From positions 1 through 39,696 of the forward strand of contig JAFZLL010000044.1 in the NCBI GenBank assembly GCA_017551505.1: DNA of 39,696 bases, given 5' to 3'. Of the stretch, positions 8,990 through 18,438 are shown one piece after another. How positions within the stretch are numbered: the stretch's first letter is position 1; each line of letters begins with the position of its first letter. A program made the position numbers and the translations under genes. The notes under the pieces are model-generated. The model saw only the letters and a list, made by a program, of their open reading frames with translations, was not told the origin of the DNA and did no database searches. The DNA is from Eubacteriaceae bacterium. GTDB taxonomy: Bacteria > Bacillota > Clostridia > Eubacteriales > Anaerofustaceae.

Positions 8990-9938
8990 TGCAGTGTTGC
9001 TTGAAATAAAAAACGTATCTAAGGAATTCCCTGTAAAAAAGAAAAAGCTGTATGCGGTTTCCGATGTCAGTTTTACCTTATCGAGAGGCGAAACTCTCGG
9101 ACTGGTCGGAGAGAGCGGATGCGGCAAAAGTACGATTGCAAAAATGATAGCAGGGTCGCTGCCGGTTACTTCGGGTTCAATAAAGCTGGACGGCGTGGAT
9201 TACACGCATATGAAGAAAAAAGAATTCGCCAAGTTCAGACGCGGTATCCAGATGGTTTTTCAGGATCCATTGAGCTCTTTCTCGCCGCGCATGCGAATAG
9301 GTACGTACCTGTGCGAGCCGAGGGTCAATTACGACCATGTTTCAAAGAATGAAGCCATGGCGGAAGCCGAAGAACTGCTCGCTAAGGTCGGCCTTCCGGC
9401 AGAGTTCCTTATGCGTTACCCCCATGAGCTTTCAGGAGGACAGCTTCAGAGAGTCGCGATAGCCAGGGCGATCGCTATAAGCCCTAAGATTCTGATATGT
9501 GATGAGGCAACTGGTGCGCTGGACGTTTCTATCCAGAATCAGATTGCACAGCTTCTTGTTGAACTTGTCGAAGAGAATAATATAGGCTGCTTGTTTATAG
9601 GTCATGATCTGGCGCTGGTAAGAAGTGTCACGCAGCGTGTCGCTATAATGTATCTTGGAAGAATAGTTGAATTCCTTGACAGTGAAACGCTTCAGGAAGA
9701 ATACATGCATCCTTATACCGAGGCGCTGCTCGATTCGATATTCGACGTTCACTGCGATCAGGATGAAGATATAAAGCTGCTTACCGGAGAAGCTCCAAGC
9801 CCGCTTGTGGTCCATAACGGGTGTCCGTTTGCTCAACGCTGCGAATACTGCACAGAACAGTGCAGATGTCAGCTTCCCGAACTGAGCCATGTCAAGGGCA
9901 CTCATTATGTTGCCTGTTTTAATCCTTTGAAGAGGTGA
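8979..9938 (+). CDS. ABC importer ATPase, NikE/OppF/DppF type
   Basis: A 319-residue nucleotide-binding subunit with Walker [10 protein letters not shown] (about residues 44-52), signature LSGGQLQR, Walker [13 protein letters not shown] and switch His in FIGHDLA. The C-terminus has the Cys-containing oligopeptide-transporter extension ([20 protein letters not shown]), which in some relatives binds an iron-sulfur cluster. The TTG start at 8979 is chosen because GGGAGG lies just upstream and the frame overlaps the previous gene by 11 bp. It is followed after 4 bp by the NifH-NifD fusion, which ties the transporter to the nitrogenase-like genes. Confidence 0.93.
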   Translation: MPDNAVLLEIKNVSKEFPVKKKKLYAVSDVSFTLSRGETLGLVGESGCGKSTIAKMIAGSLPVTSGSIKLDGVDYTHMKKKEFAKFRRGIQMVFQDPLSSFSPRMRIGTYLCEPRVNYDHVSKNEAMAEAEELLAKVGLPAEFLMRYPHELSGGQLQRVAIARAIAISPKILICDEATGALDVSIQNQIAQLLVELVEENNIGCLFIGHDLALVRSVTQRVAIMYLGRIVEFLDSETLQEEYMHPYTEALLDSIFDVHCDQDEDIKLLTGEAPSPLVVHNGCPFAQRCEYCTEQCRCQLPELSHVKGTHYVACFNPLKR

Positions 9939-9942
9939 AGAA

Positions 9943-12219
9943 ATGCAGATAGCTGTTTACGGGAAAGGCGGTATTGGAAAATCCACCGTAAGCGCAAATC
10001 TTTCGGCGGCCCTTGCGGCTCTTGGAACGAAGGTCCTTCAGATAGGCTGTGACCCTAAGCACGATTCGACCAGACTGCTCCATCACGGGCAGAGGATAAC
10101 TACAGTCCTGGATTACCTTCTCAATACGTCGCCCGATGATCAGAAGCCGGACGACGTCCTCGCTGAAGGATATATGGGAGCAGGTTGCATAGAAGCCGGA
10201 GGCCCGAGGCCAGGTAAAGGCTGTGCGGGAAGAGGAATACTAACGTCATTTGAATTCCTGAACAAACACAGCGTTTTGGATCCATATGACGTCGTGGTCT
10301 ACGACGTTTTGGGAGATGTGGTATGCGGAGGTTTCGCGGTGCCGGTGAGAAAGGAATATGCGCAGGGCATATTCCTTGTTACCAGCGGGGAAGCCATGTC
10401 CATATATGCGGCCAACAACATACTCCACGGAATAAACAATCTTGATCCTGACGGCTCAAGGATAGCCGGTATCATCTACAATTCCAGAGGAGCCGGAGAT
10501 GAAAAAGAAAGAGTCTATGAGTTTGCAAGGGCTGTAGATCTTCCTATCTGTCTTTCACTGCCCCGCAGCGAAGCTTTCCTTAAAGCGGAAAGAGAAGCAA
10601 AGACCCTGACAGAGATGGATCCGGGCTCCAGGGAAGCGGAGCTTTTCACGGGATTGGCAGAACATATACGGGAAGGTCTGCAGCTTTACCCGGCCAAGCC
10701 TCTTTCCGAGGAGCAGATGGAGCTTTTCATGCGGGGAGAAGGTCTTGGATCAGATGCCGGATTACAGAGTCGGACAGGACAGCAAAATGAAATCTCGGCT
10801 TTCGGAGACTGCGAGGCCTGCGAAAAAGCAGGCACAGATAAGGAAACTGTGACCGGTGAACAGAGAACCGATACCGCCTCAGAAAACGTACAGCCATCAG
10901 GCACTGCGTCAGTCCCCAAAAAAAGAGCTCTGTCTGATCCCTTCAGCAGGGTGCCTCTTTCCGGCTGTTCATACAGAGGTGCGGTGGACCTAGCGGTACA
11001 TATCAAAGACGCTGCGGTCCTTGGCCATGCGCCTAAGAGTTGCACGAGCTACGCGGTCAACGGACTAAGCTCCTACGGCAGGAACGGGCTCTTCTCAAGA
11101 GGAATTATCTATCCTTCATTTATTCCTCAGCATTTCGATAATACCGATATAGACATAAGAGACGCAGTTTACGGAGGGGCAGAGCATTTCAGGGAAAAGG
11201 CTCTGGAGCTTGCAAAAAAGGGAAACAAGTATATAGTTGCAGTAACATCATGCATACCTGGCCTCTCAGGCGACGATCTGGAACCTGTAAAAGATGAACT
11301 CAAAGCAATGGGCGTCGATATGTATATAATCCATGCTGACGGAGTGGAAGTCGGCGATTACAACGACGGCATGGCCTTTTGCTACAAAGCGATAGCAAAC
11401 GAGGCAATCAAACCTGTCGAAAACGTCGATAAAGAATCCATAAACATCGTATACGAGCTCAACTGGTCGCTTAACACTCAGGACAATTACGAAAAGATAG
11501 AAGCTCTCCTCAAAGCTATGGGCATACGGGTCAACTGCAGGTACCTATACGATACGACCATGGAAGAGATAAACGGCTTTCTGAGAGCGCCCTACTGCAT
11601 CATGGCAAGGGAGGATAAGCTGGGCAGAGAGATAAAAGAGCTCTTTGAAAACAAATACGGCTGCAGTTTTATAGCAGACAGCTTCCCGAGAGGATTTGGG
11701 GAGACAAGGGATCTCGTCACGAAGCTTGGTATTCTGTATTCAAAGGAAAAGGAGGCTGCGGTCCTCATAGAAAAAGGAACCAATGAGTACAATGCTGCAC
11801 TTAGAAGCCTAAGGCAGTCTTTCGAAGGTATCGACGTCATGGCCTTCCTGGGAAATTCTTCGCCCTGGGTAAAGGAGCTCCTGCAGGATCTTGAGCTGGA
11901 TCTGAAATACGTTCTCACTCCGGAAAACGAAGCGGATAATCAGGGCTGGACGTACAGATTCTCTGAAGCTTACGGAAAAGACAGAGAAGAGTTTTCAGCA
12001 AAAGCAGAGAGAATCAGACCGAAGCTGATACTTACCACGGATCCCTCCATTCTTTCCAAGACTCCGGAAGGGTCTAAAGTCATCATGCTGCCCCGGTCCA
12101 TAGGGACGGGCTTTACCTCCGGAACGGACGAAGCATACAGATGGATAAAGAATATGGGAACGGAGTTAAAAGGCAGGTGGAAAAATGACAGATCAGTATT
12201 TGAGAAGTACTACTGCTGA
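9943..12219 (+). CDS. NifH-NifD-like fusion: nitrogenase-like reductase ATPase joined to component 1 subunit
   Basis: A 758-residue protein with two nitrogenase-superfamily modules. Residues 1-265 are NifH/BchL-like: P-loop [10 protein letters not shown] (6-15), CDPKHDST switch, and the two [4Fe-4S] cysteines Cys94 (GCAGRG) and Cys128 (VVCGGF) that bridge a NifH dimer. Residues about 265-330 are a polar linker containing a CEAC pair (Cys290/Cys293). Residues 330-758 are NifD-like and keep three P-cluster-type cysteines: Cys342 (SGCSYRG), Cys367 (HAPKSC) and Cys437 ([10 protein letters not shown]). By eye I find no match to the FeMo-cofactor ligands Cys275 and His442 of NifD, so nitrogen fixation is unlikely. 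NifH and NifD are normally separate proteins. The ribosome binding site is GAGGTGAAG, and the next gene overlaps the end by 35 bp. Best described as a group IV-like reductase of unknown substrate. Confidence 0.88.
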   Translation: MQIAVYGKGGIGKSTVSANLSAALAALGTKVLQIGCDPKHDSTRLLHHGQRITTVLDYLLNTSPDDQKPDDVLAEGYMGAGCIEAGGPRPGKGCAGRGILTSFEFLNKHSVLDPYDVVVYDVLGDVVCGGFAVPVRKEYAQGIFLVTSGEAMSIYAANNILHGINNLDPDGSRIAGIIYNSRGAGDEKERVYEFARAVDLPICLSLPRSEAFLKAEREAKTLTEMDPGSREAELFTGLAEHIREGLQLYPAKPLSEEQMELFMRGEGLGSDAGLQSRTGQQNEISAFGDCEACEKAGTDKETVTGEQRTDTASENVQPSGTASVPKKRALSDPFSRVPLSGCSYRGAVDLAVHIKDAAVLGHAPKSCTSYAVNGLSSYGRNGLFSRGIIYPSFIPQHFDNTDIDIRDAVYGGAEHFREKALELAKKGNKYIVAVTSCIPGLSGDDLEPVKDELKAMGVDMYIIHADGVEVGDYNDGMAFCYKAIANEAIKPVENVDKESINIVYELNWSLNTQDNYEKIEALLKAMGIRVNCRYLYDTTMEEINGFLRAPYCIMAREDKLGREIKELFENKYGCSFIADSFPRGFGETRDLVTKLGILYSKEKEAAVLIEKGTNEYNAALRSLRQSFEGIDVMAFLGNSSPWVKELLQDLELDLKYVLTPENEADNQGWTYRFSEAYGKDREEFSAKAERIRPKLILTTDPSILSKTPEGSKVIMLPRSIGTGFTSGTDEAYRWIKNMGTELKGRWKNDRSVFEKYYC

Positions 12220-13597
12220 CTATATCACAGGCGCAATATCAGCCTGCGAAGGGATCAGAGACAGCGTAGTCCTCATAAACGGCCCTCACGGCTGCAAGAC
12301 ATACTACGGCTTCGGAACAGGGCAGTCCGCTATAAACGGTCAGGCTCTGCTGGGCCTTGGGGGAGATTTGAGGTTGTCGAATGCCATGGATGACAAGCTC
12401 ATCAGAAGCCAGTTCTTTACCGGATCCCCTCTTATTCCCGCAACGAACCTCAGATACGAGGACTTCATTTTCGGAACGGCGGAGCAGCTGAGAAGAGCCC
12501 TTAATGATATACTTTCCGAAAGGCGCTATTCTCTCATATCCGTAGTGCAGGCTCCCGGCACATCTCTTCTTTCAGAATCTCTCGAATCGGATATTAAGGA
12601 GATCTCTAAGGAAACAGGCATTCCCTACCTTTATGTGGATGCTCCGGGACTTTCGGAAGACATGTTTACGGGATACGACGAAACCGTGCTCGCACTTATA
12701 AAGAAGTTCGCATTGTCTGCAGATAATTTATCCGGCAATGAGCACCCGTCCGAACATTCCCATGGCAATGTTTCCTCAGTTCCAGGGCGGAAAAGGCCTT
12801 CTGTAAATCTCTTCGGTCTATATACGAGAAGCCTGCATATGGACGGTGACCTTGAAGAGATGACGAGGCTCCTTGATCTTTGCGGAATAGATATAAACTG
12901 TGCTGTAGGGGCATTCTGCTCAATGGATGAGCTTAAGGATCTTTCAAAGGCGGATGCCAATGTCTTTTTGGCTGAGGAGAGGTGCAGAAAGACAGCCGAA
13001 TATCTGGAAAAAGTCTCAGGTATCCCATCATTTAACTTCGGTTGCGTGCCGGTAGGCCCCGATCTTACGGAGGAGTACGTAAACGGCATTTCTTCTCTTC
13101 TCAAGACCGATTGCAGTGCGGCTCATGAAGATATTGAGGAAACAAGATCGAAGATCTTTTATTATCTCGCAAAATACCTTGGAAACAGCGGCTTCGGAGG
13201 AACTTTCAGGTATGCAGCTGAAGGAGAACCTTCACTGCTCTTTGCATATGCCGATTATCTTTCCGGATATCTGGGCATTGCCCCGGAAGTCCTGCAGCCC
13301 CGCTATGACCTTAATGGTGCAGGAATGGAAAGACTGAAAGATATACTCGGAGAACTCGGATGCAAGGACGTTCTCGAAAAAGATATCACCAAAGTCAAAG
13401 ACGTCGTCATACTCGGAAATGCCAATACGATAGCCCAGGTCCTTGCCTACAGCGGCAACGTATACGGCATAGAGACCGAAATACCGAGTTCGGGGTATAT
13501 AAACGTGGTGCCAAAGACCCATATGGGCTGTAAAGGAGCTTTATATCTTTTAGAGCAGCTGCTCAATGCAAAGAGGCTGCTTTCCGCATGGGATTAG
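12185..13597 (+). CDS. Nitrogenase component 1 (NifK/BchB-like) subunit
   Basis: A 470-residue oxidoreductase-nitrogenase-family protein, presumably the partner of the NifD-like half of the preceding gene. The start [19 protein letters not shown] aligns by eye with the NifK region ending GSQGC, so Cys37 matches NifK Cys95 (Asp36 of BchB). The NifK Cys70 position is Asp/Tyr (residues 12-13), and the Cys153 region reads [11 protein letters not shown] with no cysteine. Cys21 is present but off register. The C-terminus ([18 protein letters not shown]) also resembles nitrogenase-like proteins. The ATG lies 35 bp inside the previous gene, with AGGTGG upstream, so translation is probably coupled. 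A short Ser/Pro-rich insert near residues 180-200 breaks the domain. It is the last gene of the riboswitch operon. Confidence 0.85.
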   Translation: MTDQYLRSTTADYITGAISACEGIRDSVVLINGPHGCKTYYGFGTGQSAINGQALLGLGGDLRLSNAMDDKLIRSQFFTGSPLIPATNLRYEDFIFGTAEQLRRALNDILSERRYSLISVVQAPGTSLLSESLESDIKEISKETGIPYLYVDAPGLSEDMFTGYDETVLALIKKFALSADNLSGNEHPSEHSHGNVSSVPGRKRPSVNLFGLYTRSLHMDGDLEEMTRLLDLCGIDINCAVGAFCSMDELKDLSKADANVFLAEERCRKTAEYLEKVSGIPSFNFGCVPVGPDLTEEYVNGISSLLKTDCSAAHEDIEETRSKIFYYLAKYLGNSGFGGTFRYAAEGEPSLLFAYADYLSGYLGIAPEVLQPRYDLNGAGMERLKDILGELGCKDVLEKDITKVKDVVILGNANTIAQVLAYSGNVYGIETEIPSSGYINVVPKTHMGCKGALYLLEQLLNAKRLLSAWD

Positions 13598-13823
13598 TCA
13601 TCGAAATATTTTTCATATAAGGCGGAAAGAAAAAAGGCCTATTCGTATCTGGTACTGCGATTAATAGTTTTTTAAAAATAGTGGGCTTGTTATGCCGTCC
13701 ACCGGCAGAGCACTGATAATTAAAGGTGCTTATTGACAGCATTTCACAAGACCATAGAAATTCCAAGAATTGATATATCAGAAAAAACGGAAAACAAATC
13801 AGGGCTCTATTTGCCGGTTTAAC

Positions 13824-13875
13824 AATCCATACGGAGATTTTCTCAGCTGAATACTCGGATATCACCGTATGGATT
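13824..13875. other. Long-loop inverted repeat between converging genes
   Basis: AATCCATACGG (13824-13834) and CCGTATGGATT (13865-13875) are perfect 11-bp complements around a 30-base loop. On the plus strand CTTTTATTG follows, so it may be a weak end-of-operon terminator after the NifK-like gene. It covers the stop codon of the minus-strand DUF2284 gene. The stretch 13598-13823 shows nothing else I can support. Confidence 0.4.
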
Positions 13876-14425
13876 CTTTTATTGTCTCATCAAACAGAAC
13901 AGCCCCAAGGAATGTGACCGTATCGGGTCCGCTGTTGTAATGGATGCCGGAAAGCTTCGCCATCCTCCCGATATCGAATCCATAGCCCTCCAGTGAATGA
14001 TGAAGGCGCTTCGGAAAGCGGCATGGCGCATCCGGCCATGTGCACTCCTCACATCTTCCGCAGCCCTCGTTCCCAAGAAGAAGATAGTTTATCCCGGCTC
14101 CATCCATCAAATCATCGAAGATGTCTTCATTTCTTTTGAAGTCTCGCATCGCCTGGCCCATTCCTTTGAAATCGAACTTGTCCTTAAGATTGAATTTTTT
14201 GTTGATAAGAAACATCCTGTCGTATTTTTCACAGCGTTCGCGGCATTCTTCCAAAGTGCCCACGGCAGGAGGGCACGCCCAGGAACGACCGTAGCCATGG
14301 CATCCGTTATCTTCGCAAATTGTCCGTATGCTTCTGTCAAAGACCAGATCCGATATATTGATCTCCCCGACTTCCGTAAATCCTGCTTCGATCAGTTTAG
14401 TCTTTATGAATTCAGCGTTATCCAT
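13862..14425 (-). CDS. DUF2284 cysteine-rich metal-binding protein
   Basis: A 187-residue cytoplasmic protein that I recognise as the DUF2284 'predicted metal-binding' type. It has two cysteine clusters: Cys37, Cys42, Cys51, Cys61 and Cys65 around YGRSWACPP, and Cys122, Cys125, Cys128 and Cys135 around GCGRCEECTWPDAPC, which looks like a zinc or iron-sulfur site. A CGGAGC site lies upstream of the ATG. Its function is not established. I recall the family often near corrinoid-dependent methyl-transfer genes, which fits the neighbouring formate-tetrahydrofolate ligase and UroD/MtaA-type genes. A terminator separates it from the upstream FAD oxidoreductase gene, so it may have its own promoter. 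Confidence 0.75.
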   Translation of the reverse strand: MDNAEFIKTKLIEAGFTEVGEINISDLVFDRSIRTICEDNGCHGYGRSWACPPAVGTLEECRERCEKYDRMFLINKKFNLKDKFDFKGMGQAMRDFKRNEDIFDDLMDGAGINYLLLGNEGCGRCEECTWPDAPCRFPKRLHHSLEGYGFDIGRMAKLSGIHYNSGPDTVTFLGAVLFDETIKESIR

Positions 14426-14519
14426 ACCATGCTCCGTATGTTTATACAGTAATAATACTACGCAGACGATACATTAAGAATAAGGCAAAAACCGCAAAAG
14501 AGAACCTGCACCTGACATG

Positions 14520-14547
14520 AAAAAACGGGAGCCTTACAACTCCCGTT
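14520..14547 (-). terminator. Terminator of the FAD oxidoreductase gene
   Basis: Read on the minus strand, AACGGGAG and CTCCCGTT pair perfectly (8 bp) around an eight-base loop and are followed by a run of T. It lies 26 bp after the stop codon of the FAD gene. Confidence 0.88.
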
Positions 14548-14572
14548 CGGATAGCATTCCGTTATTCGGATA

Positions 14573-16087
14573 TTATTTGTTGTTGGCGTTGCCTGCTCCG
14601 CCGGAAAGGGTCCAGTGGCGGTAGCTGCCTGCTGCATCGTGGGTCTCGCGGGCTTTCTTTGCGGCTTCGGTGTAGAGGCCGTATTCATGCTCTTTGAGGT
14701 TCTCGGTGTAGCTGATATCGGTGTGCTTGTTCCTGGGCAGGGGAACATCCTGTTCGCCGGCCAGAATATCCTGTATCGTGGCAACGTTTACAGTATGAGT
14801 GGTGGTGCCGTCCTTGACTGCTACTGCAGCAGCAACTCCTGCGGCCTGTCCTGTGCCGACGCACTGCGGGATCAGGTTCACATTGTCGATTGCGATCTTG
14901 TCGGCGGAGATGTGGCGTCCGGGTGCAAGGAGGTTATCGACTTTCTGAGGCAGTATGGCACGGTAGGGGATCTCGATAGGAGCGTTGTCATTCAATGTAT
15001 CGACTGTGCAGTGCCATGCGATAGTATCGTCAAATTCCTTCGGGAAGGCCCAGTCATTCGAATCGATGACGTATTCGCCGACGATGCGGTGGCTTCCTCT
15101 GGTGCCCAGCTGCGGAGCGATATCGTAAAGGTAAGCATCCTTGAATACTTCGGGGCACATCTCGCGGTATGTCTCGACGACCTGACGGATCTTCAGCCTT
15201 GTCTGCATTTCGGTATCTGTCTGGTCTGCGATCTTTGAGCAGTCATGCTTGGGCTGCCAGTTGTTCATCCAGCTGACATCGTCTGTCGGTCCGCCGATGA
15301 GGCCGGCTCTGAAGCCGTGGATCTCACCGATCTTCTGGCCGAGAGCCATCGCTTCTTCTCTGTGGGTGCGGCTCCATGCGCCGTATGCGGCTCTGGAGAA
15401 TCCAGCGATACGGTATACGAGTGCGGTGGAAGAGCAACGGCATTCGTCATCGATGGCGGAAGATGTGGGAGCTCCGGAGAGACGGCAGAGATCTGCGTCG
15501 CCGGTGGCGTCGATAACGACCTTTGCGAGGACAGCCTTGCGGCCTTCCTTGGATTCAAATATGACGCCTTTGCATACGTTGTTTTCCATAATGGGCTTGC
15601 AGCCCCAGGAGTGATACATGACTCTGATGGAATCTTTCAGCTCGTCGAGCATCACGTCCATCTCGATCTTCATCTGGTTGGGCTCGAGCATGAACTCGTG
15701 TTCAATGCGGGGGGGATTGCTGCGGGCGACTCCGCAGACTCCGCCGTACTTGGCGATCATAGCGGGATCTGTCTCGCCTGCAAGCTCCATTGGAGGTCCA
15801 ACGACTGCTCCGGGGATCTTGGAAAGTCTTGTGTACCATTCTTCCTGCAATCCGCGGACGTATGTTTTTTCGTGGAATGAGAGGCTGGGGATGAGCAGGA
15901 CGTAACCGCCGGTTACATCGCCTCCGCAGTATCCGTAGCGTTCCATAAGAATGACATTCTTGCATCCCGCACGGGCTGCAGCCACAGCTGCTGAATGTCC
16001 GGCAGCACCGCCGCCGACGACCAGTACGTCGCATTCATCGTAAACGGGAATGGTCGTCTGCGGTTCGATATAGGTCTTAGCGCACAT
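14573..16087 (-). CDS. FAD-dependent oxidoreductase (FAD_oxidored family)
   Basis: A 504-residue flavoprotein. Residues 19-50 are a clear dinucleotide-binding fold: DVLVVGGGAAG with Glu49 at the end of the second strand for the ribose. A further TGDADLCRLSGAP segment near residue 190 and the C-terminal LLAPGRHISADKIA..VGTGQAAGVAA complete the FAD site. This is the FAD_oxidored (PF12831-like) type, related to fumarate-reductase-like flavoproteins. The substrate is not known. There is no signal peptide or Tat motif, so it is cytoplasmic. A GGAG site precedes the ATG. A dyad lies over its probable -10 box. It forms a single-gene unit closed by a strong terminator, beside one-carbon genes. Confidence 0.85.
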   Translation of the reverse strand: MCAKTYIEPQTTIPVYDECDVLVVGGGAAGHSAAVAAARAGCKNVILMERYGYCGGDVTGGYVLLIPSLSFHEKTYVRGLQEEWYTRLSKIPGAVVGPPMELAGETDPAMIAKYGGVCGVARSNPPRIEHEFMLEPNQMKIEMDVMLDELKDSIRVMYHSWGCKPIMENNVCKGVIFESKEGRKAVLAKVVIDATGDADLCRLSGAPTSSAIDDECRCSSTALVYRIAGFSRAAYGAWSRTHREEAMALGQKIGEIHGFRAGLIGGPTDDVSWMNNWQPKHDCSKIADQTDTEMQTRLKIRQVVETYREMCPEVFKDAYLYDIAPQLGTRGSHRIVGEYVIDSNDWAFPKEFDDTIAWHCTVDTLNDNAPIEIPYRAILPQKVDNLLAPGRHISADKIAIDNVNLIPQCVGTGQAAGVAAAVAVKDGTTTHTVNVATIQDILAGEQDVPLPRNKHTDISYTENLKEHEYGLYTEAAKKARETHDAAGSYRHWTLSGGAGNANNK

Positions 16088-16115
16088 TTTTCGTCTCCTT
16101 ACAATAATAGAATAG

Positions 16116-16142
16116 TTTGTGCTTTATTATATGAAGTACAAA
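16116..16142 (-). promoter_or_regulatory. Possible operator over the FAD oxidoreductase promoter
   Basis: TTTGTGCTT (16116-16124) and AAGTACAAA (16134-16142) form a 9-9-9 dyad with one mismatch. On the minus strand its centre contains TATAAT, a plausible -10 box for the gene starting at 16087. The -35 match is poor. No regulator gene is seen beside it. Confidence 0.4.
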
Positions 16143-16222
16143 ACCATATTAACAGATTAAAATTTGATTGGCAAGGGTTTGAGGCTTAAAAGCGAACGTG
16201 TTTGGGCTCTATAAGGTCAAAT

Positions 16223-16249
16223 AAAAAAGGCGGAGCTGAGCTCCGCCTT
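16223..16249 (-). terminator. Terminator of the formate-tetrahydrofolate ligase gene
   Basis: AAGGCGGAG and CTCCGCCTT pair perfectly around CTGAG. On the minus strand a TTTTTT run follows. It lies about 28 bp after the stop of the ligase gene. Confidence 0.9.
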
Positions 16250-16277
16250 AATCGTTGATTGTTTAACTGGATACTGT

Positions 16278-18038
16278 TTAGAACAGTCCGCTGACTTCTC
16301 CGGTATTGACGTCGACGTCGACACGGCGATATGCCGGGTCGGATCCGGTTCCGGGCATCATGGAGATGGTTCCGGACATCGGGCACAGGAACTTGGCTCC
16401 GCCATACTCGAGAATGTCGTGGATCTTCAGTCTCCATCCTGTCGGGACACCCTTCTTGGTCTGGTCGTCGGACAGCGAGAGGTGAGTCTTGACCATCATT
16501 GTGCAGTAATCAGCATACTTGGGATCATTCTCGAATCTCTCTGCCTTTTCGGTGGCTTCCGGTGTCCAATCGACGCCGTCTGCTCCGTAAACTTCCTTGG
16601 CGATGAGGTCGACTCTCTGTCTGAGAGGCATTTCGAGAGGATACAGGAATTTGACTGTGCCGGTGGATTCTTCGCAGGCATCAACGACGGCCTTGGCCAG
16701 ATCGATGGCGCCTTCGCCGCCGTACTGCCAGTGGTTGGACATGGCGCAGCGAACGTTGTTCTCCTTGCAGAGTCTCTCGATGAGCGCGACTTCGTTATCG
16801 GTGTCTGTATAGAACTTATTGATGCAGACAACAGGAGTGATTCCTGACTTCTTGACGGTGTTGACATGATGGAACAGGTTCGCGCATCCCTTTTCGAGGA
16901 GCTCGAGGTTCTCTTCCTTGTATTCTGCCGGGAGAGGTACGCCGGACTTGACTTCCGGTCCGCCACCGTGCATCTTGAGGGCGCGGATGGTTGCGACGAC
17001 GACAGAAACGTGAGGAGCAAGGCCGGAAAGACGGCACTTGACGTTCCAGAACTTTTCGAATCCGATGTCGGCTCCGAATCCGGACTCTGTGACGTGGTAA
17101 TCGAAGAGCTTGAGTCCGAGTCTGTCGCCGATGATGGAGGACTGTCCGATAGCGATGTTGGCGAACGGTCCGGCGTGGATCAGTATGGGCTGTCCTTCAA
17201 CGGAGTAGCACATTGTCGGGTTGATGGTGTTACGCATCCATGCGCACATAGCTCCATCGACTTCGAGGTCGTGAGTGGTTACGGGGTTGCCCTTCTTGTC
17301 GTAAGCAAGAACGATCTTGCCGATACGCTCTCTCAGGTCTGCGAGGTCCCTGGAGATGGAAAGGATGGCCATGAGTTCAGATCCGACAGCGATGCCGACC
17401 TTGGATTCCATCGGGAAACCATCAGCTTTGCCGGGGCCGCCGATCTTGATGTGTCTGAGGCCCTGAGCGCAGAAGTCGAGAACCCATCCGAATTCGACTC
17501 TGTTGGGGTCGATGTCGAGTCTCTTCAGGCCGCTCTTGGCAAGGCGTTCGTCGGTGTAGTTGTTTTCATGCTGCATACGAGCATTCAGAGCTACCATTGC
17601 CAGGTTGTGGGCGTTCATGATATCGTTGATGTCGCCGGTCAATCCGAGGGAGAATTCGGTCATCGGGATCAGCAGGGCGTTTCCGCCGCCTGCTGCGGTT
17701 CCCTTAACGTTCATCGTCGGGCCGCCGGAAGGCTGACGCAGGCATCCGCCAACGTTCTTTCCGAGTTTGCCCAGTCCTTCGATCAGTCCGAGAACTGTGG
17801 TGGTCTTGCCGTCTCCGAGCGGAGTCGGGGTGATGGCTGTAACTTCGATGAATTTTCCGTCGGGCTTATCCTTTAAGCGCTCCATGACTTTGATGAAGTC
17901 GATTTTCGGGGTCTTGCCGTAAGGAATGAGTTCTTCCTCAAGAAGGCCTAACTTCTGACGGAAGGTGTCAACGCTGGGCAGCTTTGACATAGCGTCCTGA
18001 GCTATTTCCCAGTCTTGAACTTTGGTAGGATCAAGCAT
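16278..18038 (-). CDS. fhs: Formate-tetrahydrofolate ligase
   Basis: A 586-residue enzyme that joins formate to tetrahydrofolate with ATP, giving 10-formyl-THF. It is the entry step of the Wood-Ljungdahl methyl branch and of purine-related one-carbon supply. The P-loop is [10 protein letters not shown] (residues 71-80). Highly conserved family blocks follow: [55 protein letters not shown] and a C-terminal [11 protein letters not shown]. The length is slightly above the common 556 residues because of short insertions and an N-terminal stretch. An AGGAGG site precedes the ATG. Codon use is strongly biased and leaves a long antisense frame, which suggests high expression. With the UroD/MtaA-like and DUF2284 genes it points to methyl or formate metabolism, but the other pathway genes are not in the window. 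Confidence 0.97.
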   Translation of the reverse strand: MLDPTKVQDWEIAQDAMSKLPSVDTFRQKLGLLEEELIPYGKTPKIDFIKVMERLKDKPDGKFIEVTAITPTPLGDGKTTTVLGLIEGLGKLGKNVGGCLRQPSGGPTMNVKGTAAGGGNALLIPMTEFSLGLTGDINDIMNAHNLAMVALNARMQHENNYTDERLAKSGLKRLDIDPNRVEFGWVLDFCAQGLRHIKIGGPGKADGFPMESKVGIAVGSELMAILSISRDLADLRERIGKIVLAYDKKGNPVTTHDLEVDGAMCAWMRNTINPTMCYSVEGQPILIHAGPFANIAIGQSSIIGDRLGLKLFDYHVTESGFGADIGFEKFWNVKCRLSGLAPHVSVVVATIRALKMHGGGPEVKSGVPLPAEYKEENLELLEKGCANLFHHVNTVKKSGITPVVCINKFYTDTDNEVALIERLCKENNVRCAMSNHWQYGGEGAIDLAKAVVDACEESTGTVKFLYPLEMPLRQRVDLIAKEVYGADGVDWTPEATEKAERFENDPKYADYCTMMVKTHLSLSDDQTKKGVPTGWRLKIHDILEYGGAKFLCPMSGTISMMPGTGSDPAYRRVDVDVNTGEVSGLF

Positions 18039-18245
18039 GATAAGAATTTCCTCCTATTTAATATTTTTGCTTGTGTTATTGCAACGCGTCCGAATGAACC
18101 GAAGCGTCGTTTGTATGGCTGAGACGGAATGCGGACGGACATTAACCGCTCATTAAACTCGCTCCGATTTATAATAGCACAAAGCTATCCGAAAAAAAAT
18201 ATAAATCACTTCAACTTTATTTTGATTTTATCCGCAAGATGCCGC

Positions 18246-18289
18246 ATATGCAAAAAACAACTGAAAAAAACAGATTGCGCATAATGCAA
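18246..18289. promoter_or_regulatory. TTGC/GCAA-rich element between fhs and the efflux gene
   Basis: The 470-bp gap 18039-18508 holds no convincing gene. It contains the palindrome-like TTGCGCATAATGCAA (18275-18289) and a 16-mer, ATATGCAAAAAACAAC (18246-18261), that recurs with one mismatch at 20990-21005 upstream of the methyltransferase-like gene. A shared regulatory site is possible. The A-rich composition weakens the case. Confidence 0.3.
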
Positions 18290-18409
18290 GGGCTTTGGAT
18301 TCGCTTTTTTATTCAAATTGATGAGGGCGGCCGGTTTGTCCCGGAAAACATGTACGCTGCAGGCCGGAAAACAACGGCATGTGAATGACAGTATCATGAG
18401 GATAACCTG

Positions 18410-18438
18410 TTGAAAAAAGACCGGAAAAGGCATATTAT
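18410..18438 (+). promoter_or_regulatory. Sigma-A-type promoter of the cation efflux gene
   Basis: TTGAAA (18410-18415) and TATTAT (18433-18438) are spaced by 17 bp. The predicted transcript would start near 18445, just before the inverted repeat AGCGGAAA (18449-18456) / TTTCCGCT (18486-18493), which would form a leader hairpin upstream of the ribosome binding site. Confidence 0.65.

Noticed and set aside
9943-13597. True nitrogenase (nifHDK) for nitrogen fixation
   Set aside because: P-cluster and FeMo-cofactor ligands are incomplete by eye, and no cofactor-assembly genes are nearby.
13563-13865. 100-codon minus-strand frame after the NifK-like gene
   Set aside because: Overlaps the NifK-like 3' end, has no ribosome site and no motif.
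16866-17876. 336-codon plus-strand open frame opposite fhs
   Set aside because: Codon-bias shadow of the highly conserved ligase gene.
18039-18200. Tetrahydrofolate riboswitch upstream of fhs
   Set aside because: The conserved core of that riboswitch was not found on either strand. Only a short CGTCCG/CGGACG pairing is present.
18206-18433. 75-codon minus-strand frame in the fhs/efflux gap
   Set aside because: Low-complexity Phe/Lys-rich translation, no ribosome site, and it overlaps the efflux promoter.
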